A DNA stretch of 46,560 nt from Bacteroidota bacterium (GCA_947452555.1 CANGDH010000010.1:1-46560); one strand, 5' to 3'; counted from the first letter of the stretch, positions 7,545-18,480 are shown. The notes: generated by a model not told the origin, from the letters alone. Program-made: numbers and translations.

Positions 7545-8152
7545 TCTAAAATTTGATAACGTGATTTATTCACTTCAAATTGGCTCAATGTAATTGGGCT
7601 TAAATCAACGTGTTCTATTTCATACTTAATAACACTGCCATTACTTGCGATAATTGTGTATGACATTACCAAACCAGGAATGTCTTTAAAAGATGTTTCA
7701 AAGCTAGCTACGGTTGGTATTATTTCTGTTGTATAATTTATATCATATAAAGACCCGTCGCTCCATTGCACTTCCATTCTCTTACAAAGATATCCTTGAA
7801 TAATAATAGCAGAGTCATTTGATAATGGCTTCATGGTAATAAGTGTAGGGAGATTAGTAGGTGGGTATTTAATGTTTTGTAAAAAGCGTGCCTCCCCTAT
7901 TTCTTTTAATATTAGTGCCGAGTCTGATTGTTGATTAAATATTAAAGTTTGTATTAAATGAGCGGTTGAGAATACTGTTTTACATTGATTCCCTTTTATG
8001 AATACAGCCTTTTCACCAACAGGAATCCATAAGCCAGCTTGTTGCTGTTGGATAGTAAAATACAAACTGCATTCACCTATTTCTTTGGTTTGACCATTTA
8101 ATGTCAAGACAAAGAAAAAACTCACAATTAGGGGGGTAATTTTGAACTTCAT
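7541..8152 (-). CDS. Exported GLPGLI/DUF4412-like protein
   Basis: Secreted or periplasmic protein of 203 residues beginning MKFKITPLIVSFFFVLTLNG, a signal peptide probably cleaved near NGQ. The body is beta-rich. The C-terminal part 'FKDIPGLVMSYTI' followed by EIEHVDLSP and a final F-x-V-x(4)-Y-x-I-L resembles the end of GLPGLI and DUF4412 family proteins, whose function is unknown. A TTG nine bases upstream (8161) could also start the frame; the ATG at 8152 gives a better signal peptide. It lies just after yidC, separated by a 14-bp hairpin, so co-transcription with yidC is doubtful. Confidence 0.75.
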   Translation of the reverse strand: MKFKITPLIVSFFFVLTLNGQTKEIGECSLYFTIQQQQAGLWIPVGEKAVFIKGNQCKTVFSTAHLIQTLIFNQQSDSALILKEIGEARFLQNIKYPPTNLPTLITMKPLSNDSAIIIQGYLCKRMEVQWSDGSLYDINYTTEIIPTVASFETSFKDIPGLVMSYTIIASNGSVIKYEIEHVDLSPITLSQFEVNKSRYQILD

Positions 8153-8164
8153 GCGATACAAATA

Positions 8165-8196
8165 ACAAAGACCTAGTTTAATAACTAGGTCTTTGT
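8165..8196 (-). terminator. Strong hairpin downstream of yidC
   Basis: A perfect 14-bp inverted repeat (ACAAAGACCTAGTT and its complement) with a TAAT loop sits 6 nt past the yidC stop. On the minus strand it is followed by TTATTTGT, a poor T-tract. It probably terminates yidC transcription or protects the 3' end of its message. Confidence 0.65.
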
Positions 8197-8202
8197 AGGA
8201 AA

Positions 8203-10023
8203 TTATTTTTTTGTTTTATCCTTAAGGTCTTGTACTTTTTTCTGAGCGTCTACCATTTGCTCATACTTACTTTGCCAGTTGCTTTTCTTTTTAGGTGTTT
8301 TACGCTTCAATTGAATTTGAGCTAAAATAGTATCATGATTTATGATAAACTTTTGAATCACAAACTGTAATAATAATGTTACAATATTTGAAACTGTATA
8401 ATACCAAGTCAATGCAGATGGTAAACTATTGAAAATGAACATCAACATGAAAGGGAAAATATATGGCATGTATTTCAAAGCCGGATTGTCCTGTGTTGGA
8501 GTCATTGACATGTTATAAACTGACATTATTAAACTAGTAATAACAGCAGTTAAAGTAAATAAACTTATGTGGTTTCCAAATCCCATTGGTACTGTAAATG
8601 GCAAAGTTGCAATTACATCATAACTAGACAAATCCTTACTCCACAAGAAAGCCTGACCTCTTAATGAAATATTAGAATTGAAGAAACTATACAATGCGAA
8701 GAAAATTGGGATCTGCAATAATGCTGGAATACATCCACCTAAAGGATTTACGCCAGCTTCTCTAAATAATTTCATTTGCTCCATTGCAAAACCTTGTTGA
8801 TCGTCACCTAATTTCTTTTTGATTTCATCTAATTCAGGTTTTAACACTTTCATTTTAGCACTACTCAAATAACTAGAATAAGTTAATGGAGAAGTTACCA
8901 CACGAATAAAGATGGTTAATAACAAAACAACCCATCCGAAATTAGTTACGAAACCTGCGAAGAAATCAAAAACAGGTCTAATGATGTATTTATTAATAGG
9001 GCGAACAAAAGAATATAAATCTCTACCTAAATTCACAATCTTATCCATTTCAGGAGCTTGTGATTTTAGTATTTTCATGTCATTAGGGCCATAATAAAGA
9101 GACAATGAAACATTTGCTTTATTACCTGATACTTTTGTTTGTAACTGAGATTGTAATGCCGCTAAGCTATTACTACTGTCAATTCTTCTTTGCCAGTCTA
9201 TCTTCCCACTACTAAAGCCTTCTTTAGCAATGATAGTAGTGTTGAAAAATTGTTGAACCAATCCAACCCATTGAACTGGTTTTTCAAATGTTTTTGTAGT
9301 CTTACTTGAAATGTAATCAAACTCACTACCTTCAGAATAACAAATATTTGACATTTGACGCTCATAGTTCAAAGTACGTTCTTGCTTGAATGAATGTGCT
9401 TCCCATAAGAAGTTCAACTGATGGTTCGTTAATAAATTATCTGCCCCATCCAATATTATATTCCAATCTATATTATATTTATTAGGAGCTAATGAAAATT
9501 GATGTATAATAGTGCTTCCTGCGGATGTAGTATAAGCAAACTCAACTTTTTGCACCCCGTTTTCTGTTGGTAGAACATGTACAACAGGAAACAATACTTG
9601 ATTGATTTGAGCGGTTTGATTATTGCCAATATTTACAGGATAATTCAATGAACTACTGTCTCCTAATTGAACTAATTGTTTTGTAGAATTACTATAGTTT
9701 TTTAAAGTAACGCCAACCACCTGACCTCCTTTATTACTCAGCTTAACTTTCACCAATTCATTCTCTAATACAAAGAATTGTTCTTTAATAGTATCTGCAA
9801 GTACACTGTCAGAAACTTTGCCGTTTGAAGATGCTGCTAAAACTGTCGCTGCTTTTAAATCAGCCGCTTTTTGAGCAGTTGATTTTACTAATGCAACTGA
9901 ATCTTCGAAATGCTTCTTATAAGTCGCTAATTCGCCTTGTTGCTTGTTTGTAAACCAAAAATAGCTAAAGAACAAACCTGCTAATAACACAAAGCCAATG
10001 ATCGTATTCTTGTCCGTATTCAT
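8203..10023 (-). CDS. yidC: Membrane protein insertase YidC
   Basis: Inner-membrane insertase (YidC/Oxa1/Alb3 family) that inserts and folds membrane proteins with or without SecYEG. The 606 residues fit the long Gram-negative type. There is an N-terminal membrane anchor (GFVLLAGLFFSYFWF, residues 10-24), then a large beta-rich periplasmic domain to about residue 345. The five-helix core follows, starting near FGWVVLLLTIFIRVVTSPLT, with PLGGCIPALLQIPIFFALY in the middle. The conserved arginine of the hydrophilic groove is the R in IRVVTSPL. The tail is very basic (KRKTPKKKSN...KDKTKK), as expected for ribosome contact. It lies downstream of pyrG with its own -7 box between. Confidence 0.97.
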   Translation of the reverse strand: MNTDKNTIIGFVLLAGLFFSYFWFTNKQQGELATYKKHFEDSVALVKSTAQKAADLKAATVLAASSNGKVSDSVLADTIKEQFFVLENELVKVKLSNKGGQVVGVTLKNYSNSTKQLVQLGDSSSLNYPVNIGNNQTAQINQVLFPVVHVLPTENGVQKVEFAYTTSAGSTIIHQFSLAPNKYNIDWNIILDGADNLLTNHQLNFLWEAHSFKQERTLNYERQMSNICYSEGSEFDYISSKTTKTFEKPVQWVGLVQQFFNTTIIAKEGFSSGKIDWQRRIDSSNSLAALQSQLQTKVSGNKANVSLSLYYGPNDMKILKSQAPEMDKIVNLGRDLYSFVRPINKYIIRPVFDFFAGFVTNFGWVVLLLTIFIRVVTSPLTYSSYLSSAKMKVLKPELDEIKKKLGDDQQGFAMEQMKLFREAGVNPLGGCIPALLQIPIFFALYSFFNSNISLRGQAFLWSKDLSSYDVIATLPFTVPMGFGNHISLFTLTAVITSLIMSVYNMSMTPTQDNPALKYMPYIFPFMLMFIFNSLPSALTWYYTVSNIVTLLLQFVIQKFIINHDTILAQIQLKRKTPKKKSNWQSKYEQMVDAQKKVQDLKDKTKK

Positions 10024-10041
10024 TTATAATTATTTGAGGAG

Positions 10042-10049
10042 CAAAGGTA
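10042..10049 (-). promoter_or_regulatory. Probable -7 element for yidC
   Basis: The minus strand reads TACCTTTG, an exact TAnnTTTG match, 18 nt upstream of the yidC ATG. A TTTTG lies upstream with only a 15-nt spacer, so the -33 element is uncertain. Confidence 0.5.
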
Positions 10050-10069
10050 CATGATTTATTGAACCAAAA

Positions 10070-11731
<1,662 letters not shown>

Positions 11732-11807
11732 CTACGAGGACTACCCTATCAAAGGGGTTTTGGTTAATCGACCTATCTATTGTTGGGAAAAATTCTTAGA
11801 GGTCGTA

Positions 11808-11839
11808 CAAAACTACGCCAAAAAAAGCCGGCTACAAAA
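11808..11839 (-). promoter_or_regulatory. Bacteroidota-type promoter of pyrG
   Basis: The minus strand reads TTTTG, exactly 19 nt, then TAGTTTTG (11808-11815): a full TTTG-N19-TAnnTTTG match. This predicts an untranslated leader of about 120 nt before the pyrG ATG, long enough for leader-based control. I see no clear attenuator structure in it. Confidence 0.8.
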
Positions 11840-11919
11840 TCGATAGAAGGCTTCGAACAAAAAATGTTTATAACTGTTATTTAAAAGTGAACATCTTAAA
11901 ATAAAATCAATAAAATAGT

Positions 11920-12795
11920 ATGAAAAAATCAATTTCGGTCCTTTTTGCAGTCATTTTAACAGCAAGTTTAATAAGCTGGCAATGGGACAAGACTCAACAC
12001 GCAAAGGTTGATAAAGCTGAAGTCATTGAATGTCTAAATGTGGAAACCCTTCAAGCATACAAATTGGAGGCATCTCAGCCAGCTTTCGCAGCCCTTCATC
12101 CAGCTCCATTGGTGGTGAATCCTGAAAATTTATTAGGAAAAATGACCAGTTTTGAAGCAGCGGATGGAAAAGAAGCACATGCCTATTTTATTCCTGCAAA
12201 AAAGAAAACAAATAAGTGGTTGATTGTTATTCAAGAATGGTGGGGTTTAAATGACCATATAAAATTAGAATCAGATAAATACTACACTGCTTTAGGTAAT
12301 GTAAATGTGATCGCCCTTGACATGTATGATGGAAAAATTGCCGCAACTCCAGACAGTGCAATGAAATTAATGCGTGGTGCTGATATGGGTAGAATGACTG
12401 CAATTATTCAAGGTGCGATTAAACATGCAGGACCAGATGCTGGAATTTATAGTGTTGGTTGGTGTTTTGGTGGAATGTGGAGTTTGCAAACTGCTATATT
12501 AGCTGGGCCACAAGCAAAAGGAACTGTAATGTATTATGGTCGACCAGAAACAGATATGGTAAAATTAAAATCAATCAAATGTGATATCATTGGATTCTTT
12601 GGAAATCAAGACCAATCACCTTCACCTACCATGGTGAATGAGTTTGAAAAGAATATGAAAGAAGCTGGTAAAAACTTAAGTGTAAATAGATATGAAGCAA
12701 ATCATGGCTTTGCTAATCCAAGCAATCCTAGCTTTAACCCTACTGCAACTGCAGATGCTTTTGCTAAATCAATTGCATTCTTAAAAGCACATTAA
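11920..12795 (+). CDS. Exported dienelactone hydrolase family protein
   Basis: An alpha/beta hydrolase of the dienelactone hydrolase family with an N-terminal signal sequence (MKKSISVLFAVILTASLISW) and about 50 residues of linker before the domain. The catalytic set is visible: the conserved Glu in IQEWWGLN (E106), nucleophile Cys182 in GWCFGG, Asp231 in GNQDQSP and His262 in NHGFANPS. The nucleophile is cysteine, as in true DLHs, not serine. The family hydrolyses lactone or ester bonds; the natural substrate here is unknown. Export suggests a periplasmic or surface role. It stands alone, divergent from pyrG and followed by a long palindrome that may end its transcript. Confidence 0.9.
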   Translation: MKKSISVLFAVILTASLISWQWDKTQHAKVDKAEVIECLNVETLQAYKLEASQPAFAALHPAPLVVNPENLLGKMTSFEAADGKEAHAYFIPAKKKTNKWLIVIQEWWGLNDHIKLESDKYYTALGNVNVIALDMYDGKIAATPDSAMKLMRGADMGRMTAIIQGAIKHAGPDAGIYSVGWCFGGMWSLQTAILAGPQAKGTVMYYGRPETDMVKLKSIKCDIIGFFGNQDQSPSPTMVNEFEKNMKEAGKNLSVNRYEANHGFANPSNPSFNPTATADAFAKSIAFLKAH

Positions 12796-12814
12796 TTTTA
12801 ATACACTACTTTAT

Positions 12815-12896
12815 AAGCAGCGCATTAATACCTTATTCCTCGTCTCATGGCTCGCAAGCTCGAACATTTGCTCGGAATAGTATTTATGCTCTGCTT
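12815..12896. repeat. Long imperfect palindrome between the DLH gene and proC (copy A)
   Basis: The arms pair AAGCAG, GCAT, AATAC and TATTCC with their complements over about 25 nt each, interrupted by two single mismatches and a 2-nt bulge. The apical part is TCGCAAGCTCGAACATTTGC. The plus strand continues into a run of T, so it can act as a terminator for the DLH gene. Its core (TTCCTCG, TCGCAA, CGGAATAGTAT) recurs in inverted orientation on the other side of proC. Confidence 0.7.
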
Positions 12897-12953
12897 TTTT
12901 TATTATTTCTAAGTTTATAATGCTTGTTTTCGAATCTAGCATTAAGTGAGCAA

Positions 12954-13754
12954 TTACATATCATTTTTGATTTTCTTATAGCTTGCTGTTAATCCTCGAA
13001 TAAGTGAGGAACTAAATCCCTGATGTTCCATTTCATTCAAGCCTGCTATCGTACAGCCCATTGGTGTGGTTACTTTGTCTATCTCTTGTTCTGGATGCGT
13101 ATTCTTAGTTAATAATAAATCAGCTGCCCCCTTTACTGTCTGAGCAGCTATTAAAGATGCTTGTGCTGCGCTAAATCCAATCTCTATACCTCCTTGTATA
13201 TTTGCTCTAATATATCTTAATGCATAAGCAGTGCCACAAGCACCCAACACCGTTGCAGCGTCCATTAATTTCTCGTCAATCACAATACTCTTTCCTAATT
13301 GATTGAATAAGTCAGACACAAATGCAACTTGATTTTTTGCTACCTGATTGGCGCAAATACAAGTCATACTTTGTTGAATAGCAATGGCAGTATTAGGCAT
13401 AGCTCGAAATAATGCAAATTCAGTAGTTAATAATTCCTCTAGGTCCTTTATCCAAACACCAGTAGCAACACTTATTACAGTGTGTTGCTCATGATTCAAG
13501 AAAGGTTTAATATCCACAATAATGTCTTTTATCTGGAAAGGCTTCACAGCTAATATTATATAGTTAGCTGCTTTTACTGCTTCTTTATTATCAGAAGTAA
13601 TTGTTACCCCTTTTTCTTCAAGATGTTTGAGCGTAGCTAGATTCCGTTTTGTAATAGTGATTTGTTTAGCCTGCACAAAACCACTAGCAATTAAACCTTC
13701 TGCAATAGAAGATCCTAGATTACCGCCGCCAATAATGACAATTTTATTTTCCAT
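12954..13754 (-). CDS. proC: Pyrroline-5-carboxylate reductase
   Basis: Reduces 1-pyrroline-5-carboxylate to L-proline with NAD(P)H, the last step of proline synthesis. The 266 residues begin with the Rossmann motif IIGGGNLGSSIAEGL. The conserved FRAMPNTAIAI segment is present in the middle. The C-terminal signature runs from ACGTAYALRYIRA through the THPEQEIDKVTTPMGCTIAGL block, with the PGG.T-type loop here written TTPMGCT: one Gly is replaced by Met/Gly compared with the usual SPGGTT. The start ATG at 13754 is well placed. It is a single-gene unit flanked by two related palindromic repeats. Confidence 0.95.
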   Translation of the reverse strand: MENKIVIIGGGNLGSSIAEGLIASGFVQAKQITITKRNLATLKHLEEKGVTITSDNKEAVKAANYIILAVKPFQIKDIIVDIKPFLNHEQHTVISVATGVWIKDLEELLTTEFALFRAMPNTAIAIQQSMTCICANQVAKNQVAFVSDLFNQLGKSIVIDEKLMDAATVLGACGTAYALRYIRANIQGGIEIGFSAAQASLIAAQTVKGAADLLLTKNTHPEQEIDKVTTPMGCTIAGLNEMEHQGFSSSLIRGLTASYKKIKNDM

Positions 13755-13804
13755 AAAGTATAGAATTGATTGATCTGAAATGAATATGACTTATGTGTAG
13801 AATT

Positions 13805-13848
13805 AGTATTTATACTATTCCGTTGCGAACTTCGAGGAATTAATAACC
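13805..13848. repeat. Palindromic repeat upstream of proC (copy B, inverted relative to copy A)
   Basis: ATTCC (13817-13821) pairs with GGAAT (13836-13840) around a GTTGCGAAC-containing loop. Read on the minus strand it shares TTCCTCG, TCGCAA and CGGAATAGTAT, in that order, with the palindrome at 12815-12896. It slightly overlaps the 3' end of the hldD-like gene. Confidence 0.6.
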
Positions 13849-14841
13849 CTTTGCGGGAACTAAATAATTCACAACATAATCTTTCACGCCATCTTCCAAA
13901 GAAGTGAATGGCGCTATATATCCTGCAGCACGAAGTTTATTCATATTCGCTTCTGTAAAATATTGATACTTATCTCTTATATCAAGTGGCATGTCAATAA
14001 ATTCAATATTAGGTGCTAATCCTTGAGCGATAAAAGTATTTGCGGCTAAGTCATGAAAACTTCTAGCCTTACCAGTACCTAAATTATATAGGCCGTTATT
14101 TTTGTCGATCCATGTGGAAGATAACATATGTTGTAACATCCAATGAATCACTTTTACTAAATCTTTTACATAAATAAAATCACGCAATTGTTCTCCATCT
14201 TTAAATCCGACTTTATGACTTCTAAATAGTTTTACTAACCCGTTTTCTTTAATTTGATTAAAGGAATGGAAAATTACACTTGCCATTCGGCCTTTATGTG
14301 TTTCATTAGGACCATACACATTAAAGAATTTCAAACCAGTCCAAACTGGTGGATGTGTTGCTTTTGCAATGGCCCATTTATCAAACTCATTTTTACTAAT
14401 TCCGTAAGGATTCAAAGGCTCCAATTGATCTAAAATATCGTGACTATCATTATACCCGTGGGCGCCGTCTCCATAAGTTGCAGCGGAAGAAGCATAAATG
14501 AATGGAATTTGTTTTTCTGTAGCATAATTCCATAGAGCTTTCGAATACTTCACATTCAATTCTTCATGAATTGCATAATTAAATTCAGTAGTATCCGTTC
14601 TTGCCCCTAAATGCACGATCGCGTCAATTATAAAGTCCAATGAAGGCAATTGCGAAAGAAAGGCTTGACGCTCGATTACTTTAATAAATTTTTTATGCTC
14701 CCAATTATTGCGCTTTGATTCAACCCCAAAATCATCTACTAAAATTAATTGATCCCATCCTTGTTCATTTAAGTATTGAACAAAAACAGATCCAATAAAA
14801 CCGGCAGTGCCAGTAACCACTATAGTAGGTTGTTTTGACAT
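13840..14841 (-). CDS. hldD: ADP-glyceromanno-heptose 6-epimerase
   Basis: Short-chain dehydrogenase/reductase that converts ADP-D-glycero-D-manno-heptose to the L-glycero form for the lipopolysaccharide inner core. From the ATG at 14841 it has 333 residues. Visible are the NAD-binding TGTAGFIGS motif, HLGARTDTTE, YASSAATYG, the catalytic YxxxK in NPYGISK, FFNVYGPNE, and the heptose-epimerase-typical LFRSH ... DGEQLRDFIYVKD. An upstream in-frame TTG (14850) is less likely. It begins 9 nt after the purL stop on the same strand, so read-through from purL is likely although the functions are unrelated. Confidence 0.93.
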   Translation of the reverse strand: MSKQPTIVVTGTAGFIGSVFVQYLNEQGWDQLILVDDFGVESKRNNWEHKKFIKVIERQAFLSQLPSLDFIIDAIVHLGARTDTTEFNYAIHEELNVKYSKALWNYATEKQIPFIYASSAATYGDGAHGYNDSHDILDQLEPLNPYGISKNEFDKWAIAKATHPPVWTGLKFFNVYGPNETHKGRMASVIFHSFNQIKENGLVKLFRSHKVGFKDGEQLRDFIYVKDLVKVIHWMLQHMLSSTWIDKNNGLYNLGTGKARSFHDLAANTFIAQGLAPNIEFIDMPLDIRDKYQYFTEANMNKLRAAGYIAPFTSLEDGVKDYVVNYLVPAKGY

Positions 14842-14850
14842 TATTTTCAA

Positions 14851-17055
14851 TTATAATTTTTTCTCTATCGCCGTATCATACTCGTTTTTCCAAGTTGCAA
14901 TACTACCCCAGTTTTCTGTGTCAACCACTACTTCGCCTGAAGTTACTGTACCTATTGTAGTAGCTTGTATGCCATGCTTTGATGCCATTGCGCTAATAGC
15001 TAAAAATTCCGAATCGTCGCAAGAAATCACCACTCTACTTTGAGCTTCTCCAATCCAATAAGCGTCTTTTCTTAAATCACTATTATTAGAGGTAACAACA
15101 AAACCTTTATTATTAAAAAAAGCAGATTCTAATAAAGTAATAATTAATCCGCCTTCGCTAATATCATGTGCTGACTTAACTTTTTTATCTTTTATTAATT
15201 CCGCAACTAATTGTTGCAAATTATATTCTTCCTCCAAGTCAAAATAAGGAGCTTGAGAAAATGCTACTCCTTTAATTTTATTTAAATATTCAGAAGAACC
15301 AATATCATTTCTTTGTGTACCCAATAAAACAATAGTATCTCCTTCTTTTTTGAAATCTAATGTCATTCTGTTTTTCATGTCTTCCACTATTCCTACCATT
15401 CCAATAGTTGGTGTAGGAAAAACAGGACCATCTGGATTTTGATTGTAGAAACTTACATTACCTCCTGTTACTGGAGTATTGAATTTTCTACAAGCAGCAC
15501 CCATACCTTCCACCGATTTTACGAACTGATAATATACTTCTGGATCATAAGGGTTACCAAAATTCAAACAGTTGGTAACTCCAATTGGCTCACCGCCACT
15601 ACAAACAATATTTCTAGCAGCTTCTGCAACTGCAATCATAGCGCCCTTTTCAGGATTTGCAAAAACATATTTACTATTACAGTCTACAGTCATTGCTAAT
15701 GCCTTACCAGTTCCCTTTGCAATTACAATTGCCGCGTCACTTGGCGCATTAGTTGAAGTGTTTGCAGCCCCTACCATGCTATCATATTGTGTGTATACCC
15801 AACGCTTAGATGCGATATTTGGTAATTGGACTAATTCTTTAACAGTAGCTTTTAAGTCATTCGTGTCCGCAATTGAATGCATATCAAATGCATTTACTTT
15901 GGCTAAATAAGCAGGTTCTTTATATTCTCTTGTATATACTGGAGCACCCCCACCTAAAACTAATTCGTACGCTGGCAAAGAAGCTTCTAATTCACCATGC
16001 ATGTAAAAATTCAATAAACCGTCGTCTGTAACTTCTCCAATATTACTACATGACAAATCCCATTTCTCAAAAACGGCTAACACTTCTGCTTCCTTTCCTT
16101 TCTGCACACAAATCAACATACGTTCTTGGCTTTCACTTAAAAGTAATTCCCAAGCTTTCATATTTTGTTGACGTGTAGGTACTTTGTCTAAATCAATGCG
16201 CATACCAACTCCACCTTTTGCACTCATCTCTGCTGTAGAACAAATAATTCCTGCTGCACCCATGTCTTGCATACCCACTATTCCACCTGTTTCAATTACT
16301 TCTAAACAAGCTTCTAATAATTTCTTTTCTTGGAAAGGATCACCAACTTGAACTGCAGGTAATTCTTCTACACTATCCGCTGTAATTTCAGCAGACGCAA
16401 AACTTGCACCACCAATTCCATCTTTACCTGTAGCACTTCCAACAAAGAAAATAGGATTCCCTTTTCCTTCTGCTGTGGCACTCACTGTTTTACCCGCTTT
16501 AACTATACCTACACTCATAGCATTCACCAATGGATTGGTATGATAACAATCTTCAAAATATAATTCACCACCCACAGTTGGAACACCAAAGCAGTTTCCA
16601 TAATGCCCAATACCATGAACTACTCCAGCCAATAAACGTTTTGTTTTATTGTCATCCAATTTCCCAAAACGTAAACTATTTAAAGATGCAATGGGACGAG
16701 CACCCATTGTAAATATGTCTCTTTGAATTCCACCTACACCGGTTGCAGCTCCTTGAAAAGGCTCCAAAGCACTTGGGTGGTTATGACTTTCAATTTTAAA
16801 TACTACACCATAATTATTTCCAATATCCATTAAGCCTGCATTTTCTTCTCCTGCAGCAACTAACATTCTACCTCCATCACGTGGTAGCGTTTTTAACCAT
16901 TTAATTGAATTCTTATAACTACAATGTTCACTCCACATAGCACTAAAGGCACATAATTCTGTAAAATTTGGAGTACGTCCTAGTTTAACTTTAATACTTT
17001 CAAATTCTTCCTCAGTTAATCTTAATTGTTGGGCTGTTTTTACAGTTATTTCCAT
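14851..17055 (-). CDS. purL: Phosphoribosylformylglycinamidine synthase subunit PurL (short form)
   Basis: Catalyses ATP-dependent amidation of FGAR to FGAM in purine synthesis. At 734 residues from the ATG at 17055 this is the short PurL, which needs separate PurS and PurQ subunits; neither is in the window. Motifs include 'FSAMWSEHCSYKNS' (about 36-49), IESHNHPSALEPFQGAATG with the conserved His, and 'DMGAAGIICSTAEMSAKGG'. The second half repeats the AIR-synthase-like fold, with ANPEKGAMIAVAEAARN, NCLNFGNPYDPE and AHDISEGGL. The upstream extension (MRHLLKYKSIQ) is not conserved and is not used. It is followed by hldD. Confidence 0.97.
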   Translation of the reverse strand: MEITVKTAQQLRLTEEEFESIKVKLGRTPNFTELCAFSAMWSEHCSYKNSIKWLKTLPRDGGRMLVAAGEENAGLMDIGNNYGVVFKIESHNHPSALEPFQGAATGVGGIQRDIFTMGARPIASLNSLRFGKLDDNKTKRLLAGVVHGIGHYGNCFGVPTVGGELYFEDCYHTNPLVNAMSVGIVKAGKTVSATAEGKGNPIFFVGSATGKDGIGGASFASAEITADSVEELPAVQVGDPFQEKKLLEACLEVIETGGIVGMQDMGAAGIICSTAEMSAKGGVGMRIDLDKVPTRQQNMKAWELLLSESQERMLICVQKGKEAEVLAVFEKWDLSCSNIGEVTDDGLLNFYMHGELEASLPAYELVLGGGAPVYTREYKEPAYLAKVNAFDMHSIADTNDLKATVKELVQLPNIASKRWVYTQYDSMVGAANTSTNAPSDAAIVIAKGTGKALAMTVDCNSKYVFANPEKGAMIAVAEAARNIVCSGGEPIGVTNCLNFGNPYDPEVYYQFVKSVEGMGAACRKFNTPVTGGNVSFYNQNPDGPVFPTPTIGMVGIVEDMKNRMTLDFKKEGDTIVLLGTQRNDIGSSEYLNKIKGVAFSQAPYFDLEEEYNLQQLVAELIKDKKVKSAHDISEGGLIITLLESAFFNNKGFVVTSNNSDLRKDAYWIGEAQSRVVISCDDSEFLAISAMASKHGIQATTIGTVTSGEVVVDTENWGSIATWKNEYDTAIEKKL

Positions 17056-17393
17056 TTGAATTGACTTATACTTTAATAGATGACGCAAAGGTACAAAATG
17101 GGCAGGTATAGATTGTTGTGAATTACCAACATAAAAAAGAATAAAATGTGTATCCTTTTATAATAAACTAAATGTCGTTAGTTCATCAAAAAAAGAAACT
17201 AACTGATAATCAATGTTTTGCAATTTTTTATTTATGATATTTTATTTTAATGTTTATATTATTTAAAAAAAACTGAATTATTTTATAAAATTTTATAGAT
17301 ATTTTTATTATTCTTTCCTATTTTCGTTTTAGAACGGGATTTTTAAGTTCAATAGTTAATATATCTTATTTTTTTAATATTAAATACTCGCTT
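17056..17393. other. AT-rich divergent intergenic region between purL and GSII
   Basis: No gene is seen in these 338 bases. It holds the purL -7 box near 17086-17093 and a 7-bp inverted repeat GTTAGTT/AACTAAC at about 17176-17205. A very AT-rich stretch leads to the GSII start, with TATTTTCG near 17317, one mismatch from the -7 consensus. A nitrogen-responsive site might be expected here, but none can be named from sequence alone. Confidence 0.5.
17086..17093 (-). promoter_or_regulatory. Probable -7 element for purL
   Basis: TACCTTTG on the minus strand, an exact TAnnTTTG match, about 30 nt upstream of the purL ATG. No good TTG lies at the expected distance. Confidence 0.5.
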
Positions 17394-18407
17394 ATGTCAG
17401 CATCAAAATTAGAGTACATCTGGTTAGACGGTTATCAACCAACTCAATCTTTAAGAAGTAAAACAAAAATCGAATACCACTTTTCGGGTAAGTTAGAAGA
17501 TTGTTCAGTTTGGAGCTTTGACGGATCTTCAACAGAACAAGCACTTGGCGGATCTTCAGACTGTTTATTAAAACCAGTTTTTATTTGTAAAGACCCTCAG
17601 CGTAAAAATGCATACTTAGTTATGTGTGAAGTTTTAAATGCTGACGGAACTGCACACGTTTCAAACGGAAGAGCAACGATTATGGATGATGATAATGATT
17701 TTTGGTTTGGATTTGAGCAAGAATATTTTTTATGGAATCCTGCTACAAATAAACCATTAGGTTTCCCTGAAGGCGGATACCCAGGACCACAAGGACCTTA
17801 CTACTGCTCAGTTGGCGCAAATAACGCTTTTGGAAGAAATATTGTTGAAGAACATTTAGACGTTTGCTTGGAAGCCGGTTTAAACGTTGAAGGAATCAAT
17901 GCAGAAGTAGCAGCAGGACAATGGGAGTTTCAAATATTTTCAAAAGGAGCTAAAGAAGCTGGAGATCAAATTTGGGTTGCTAGATATTTATTAGAGCGTA
18001 TAGGTGAAGAACATGGTATTGCTATTAACTGGCATTGTAAACCATTGGGTACCTTAGACTGGAACGGTTCTGGAATGCATGCAAATTTCTCTAATACTAC
18101 ATTAAGAACATGTGGAGAAAGAGCTACCTACGAAATAATCTGCGAGTCCTTCCGTCCATTTGTTAAAGAACATATAGAAGTTTACGGAGCAGATAATCAT
18201 TTAAGATTAACTGGTAAACATGAAACTGCTTCTATTCATGATTTCTCTTTTGGTGTATCTGACAGAGGTGCTAGTATTCGTATCCCTATTGGAGCAGTTG
18301 AAAAAGGATGGAAAGGTTGGTTAGAAGACCGTCGTCCAAATTCTGCAGCTGACCCTTATAAAGTAGCAGCAAGAATCATAACAACTGTAAAAACTGCAAA
18401 AGTATAG
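17394..18407 (+). CDS. Glutamine synthetase, type II (eukaryote-like GSII)
   Basis: ATP-dependent condensation of glutamate and ammonia to glutamine. The 337-residue length and sequence are those of the GSII class common in eukaryotes. A beta-grasp N-terminus with VWSFDGSSTEQA comes first, then the metal-binding GFEQEYFLW and the GPYYCSVGANNAFGR block. 'INAEVAAGQWEFQI' (near residues 168-181), NGSGMHANFS and a C-terminal ASIRIPIG follow. No adenylylation-type Tyr segment of GSI is present. It lies directly upstream of a GSIII gene with a terminator between, so the two are separate units but paired on the chromosome. Confidence 0.95.
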   Translation: MSASKLEYIWLDGYQPTQSLRSKTKIEYHFSGKLEDCSVWSFDGSSTEQALGGSSDCLLKPVFICKDPQRKNAYLVMCEVLNADGTAHVSNGRATIMDDDNDFWFGFEQEYFLWNPATNKPLGFPEGGYPGPQGPYYCSVGANNAFGRNIVEEHLDVCLEAGLNVEGINAEVAAGQWEFQIFSKGAKEAGDQIWVARYLLERIGEEHGIAINWHCKPLGTLDWNGSGMHANFSNTTLRTCGERATYEIICESFRPFVKEHIEVYGADNHLRLTGKHETASIHDFSFGVSDRGASIRIPIGAVEKGWKGWLEDRRPNSAADPYKVAARIITTVKTAKV

Positions 18408-18454
18408 TTGATCAATTTTAATGTAAGTGGTTCATAAATAGTGTTTTGAATTGT

Positions 18455-18480
18455 AATCCCCCTTAATTGGGGGATTTTTT
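18455..18480 (+). terminator. Rho-independent terminator after GSII
   Basis: An 8-bp stem AATCCCCC/GGGGGATT with a TTAATT loop is followed by a T-run, 48 nt after the GSII stop. Confidence 0.9.

Noticed and set aside
12954..13754. Altered TTPMGCT loop in ProC as a possible sign of inactivity
   Set aside because: The remaining signature and NAD(P) motif are intact and this loop varies in the family; not enough to claim loss of function.
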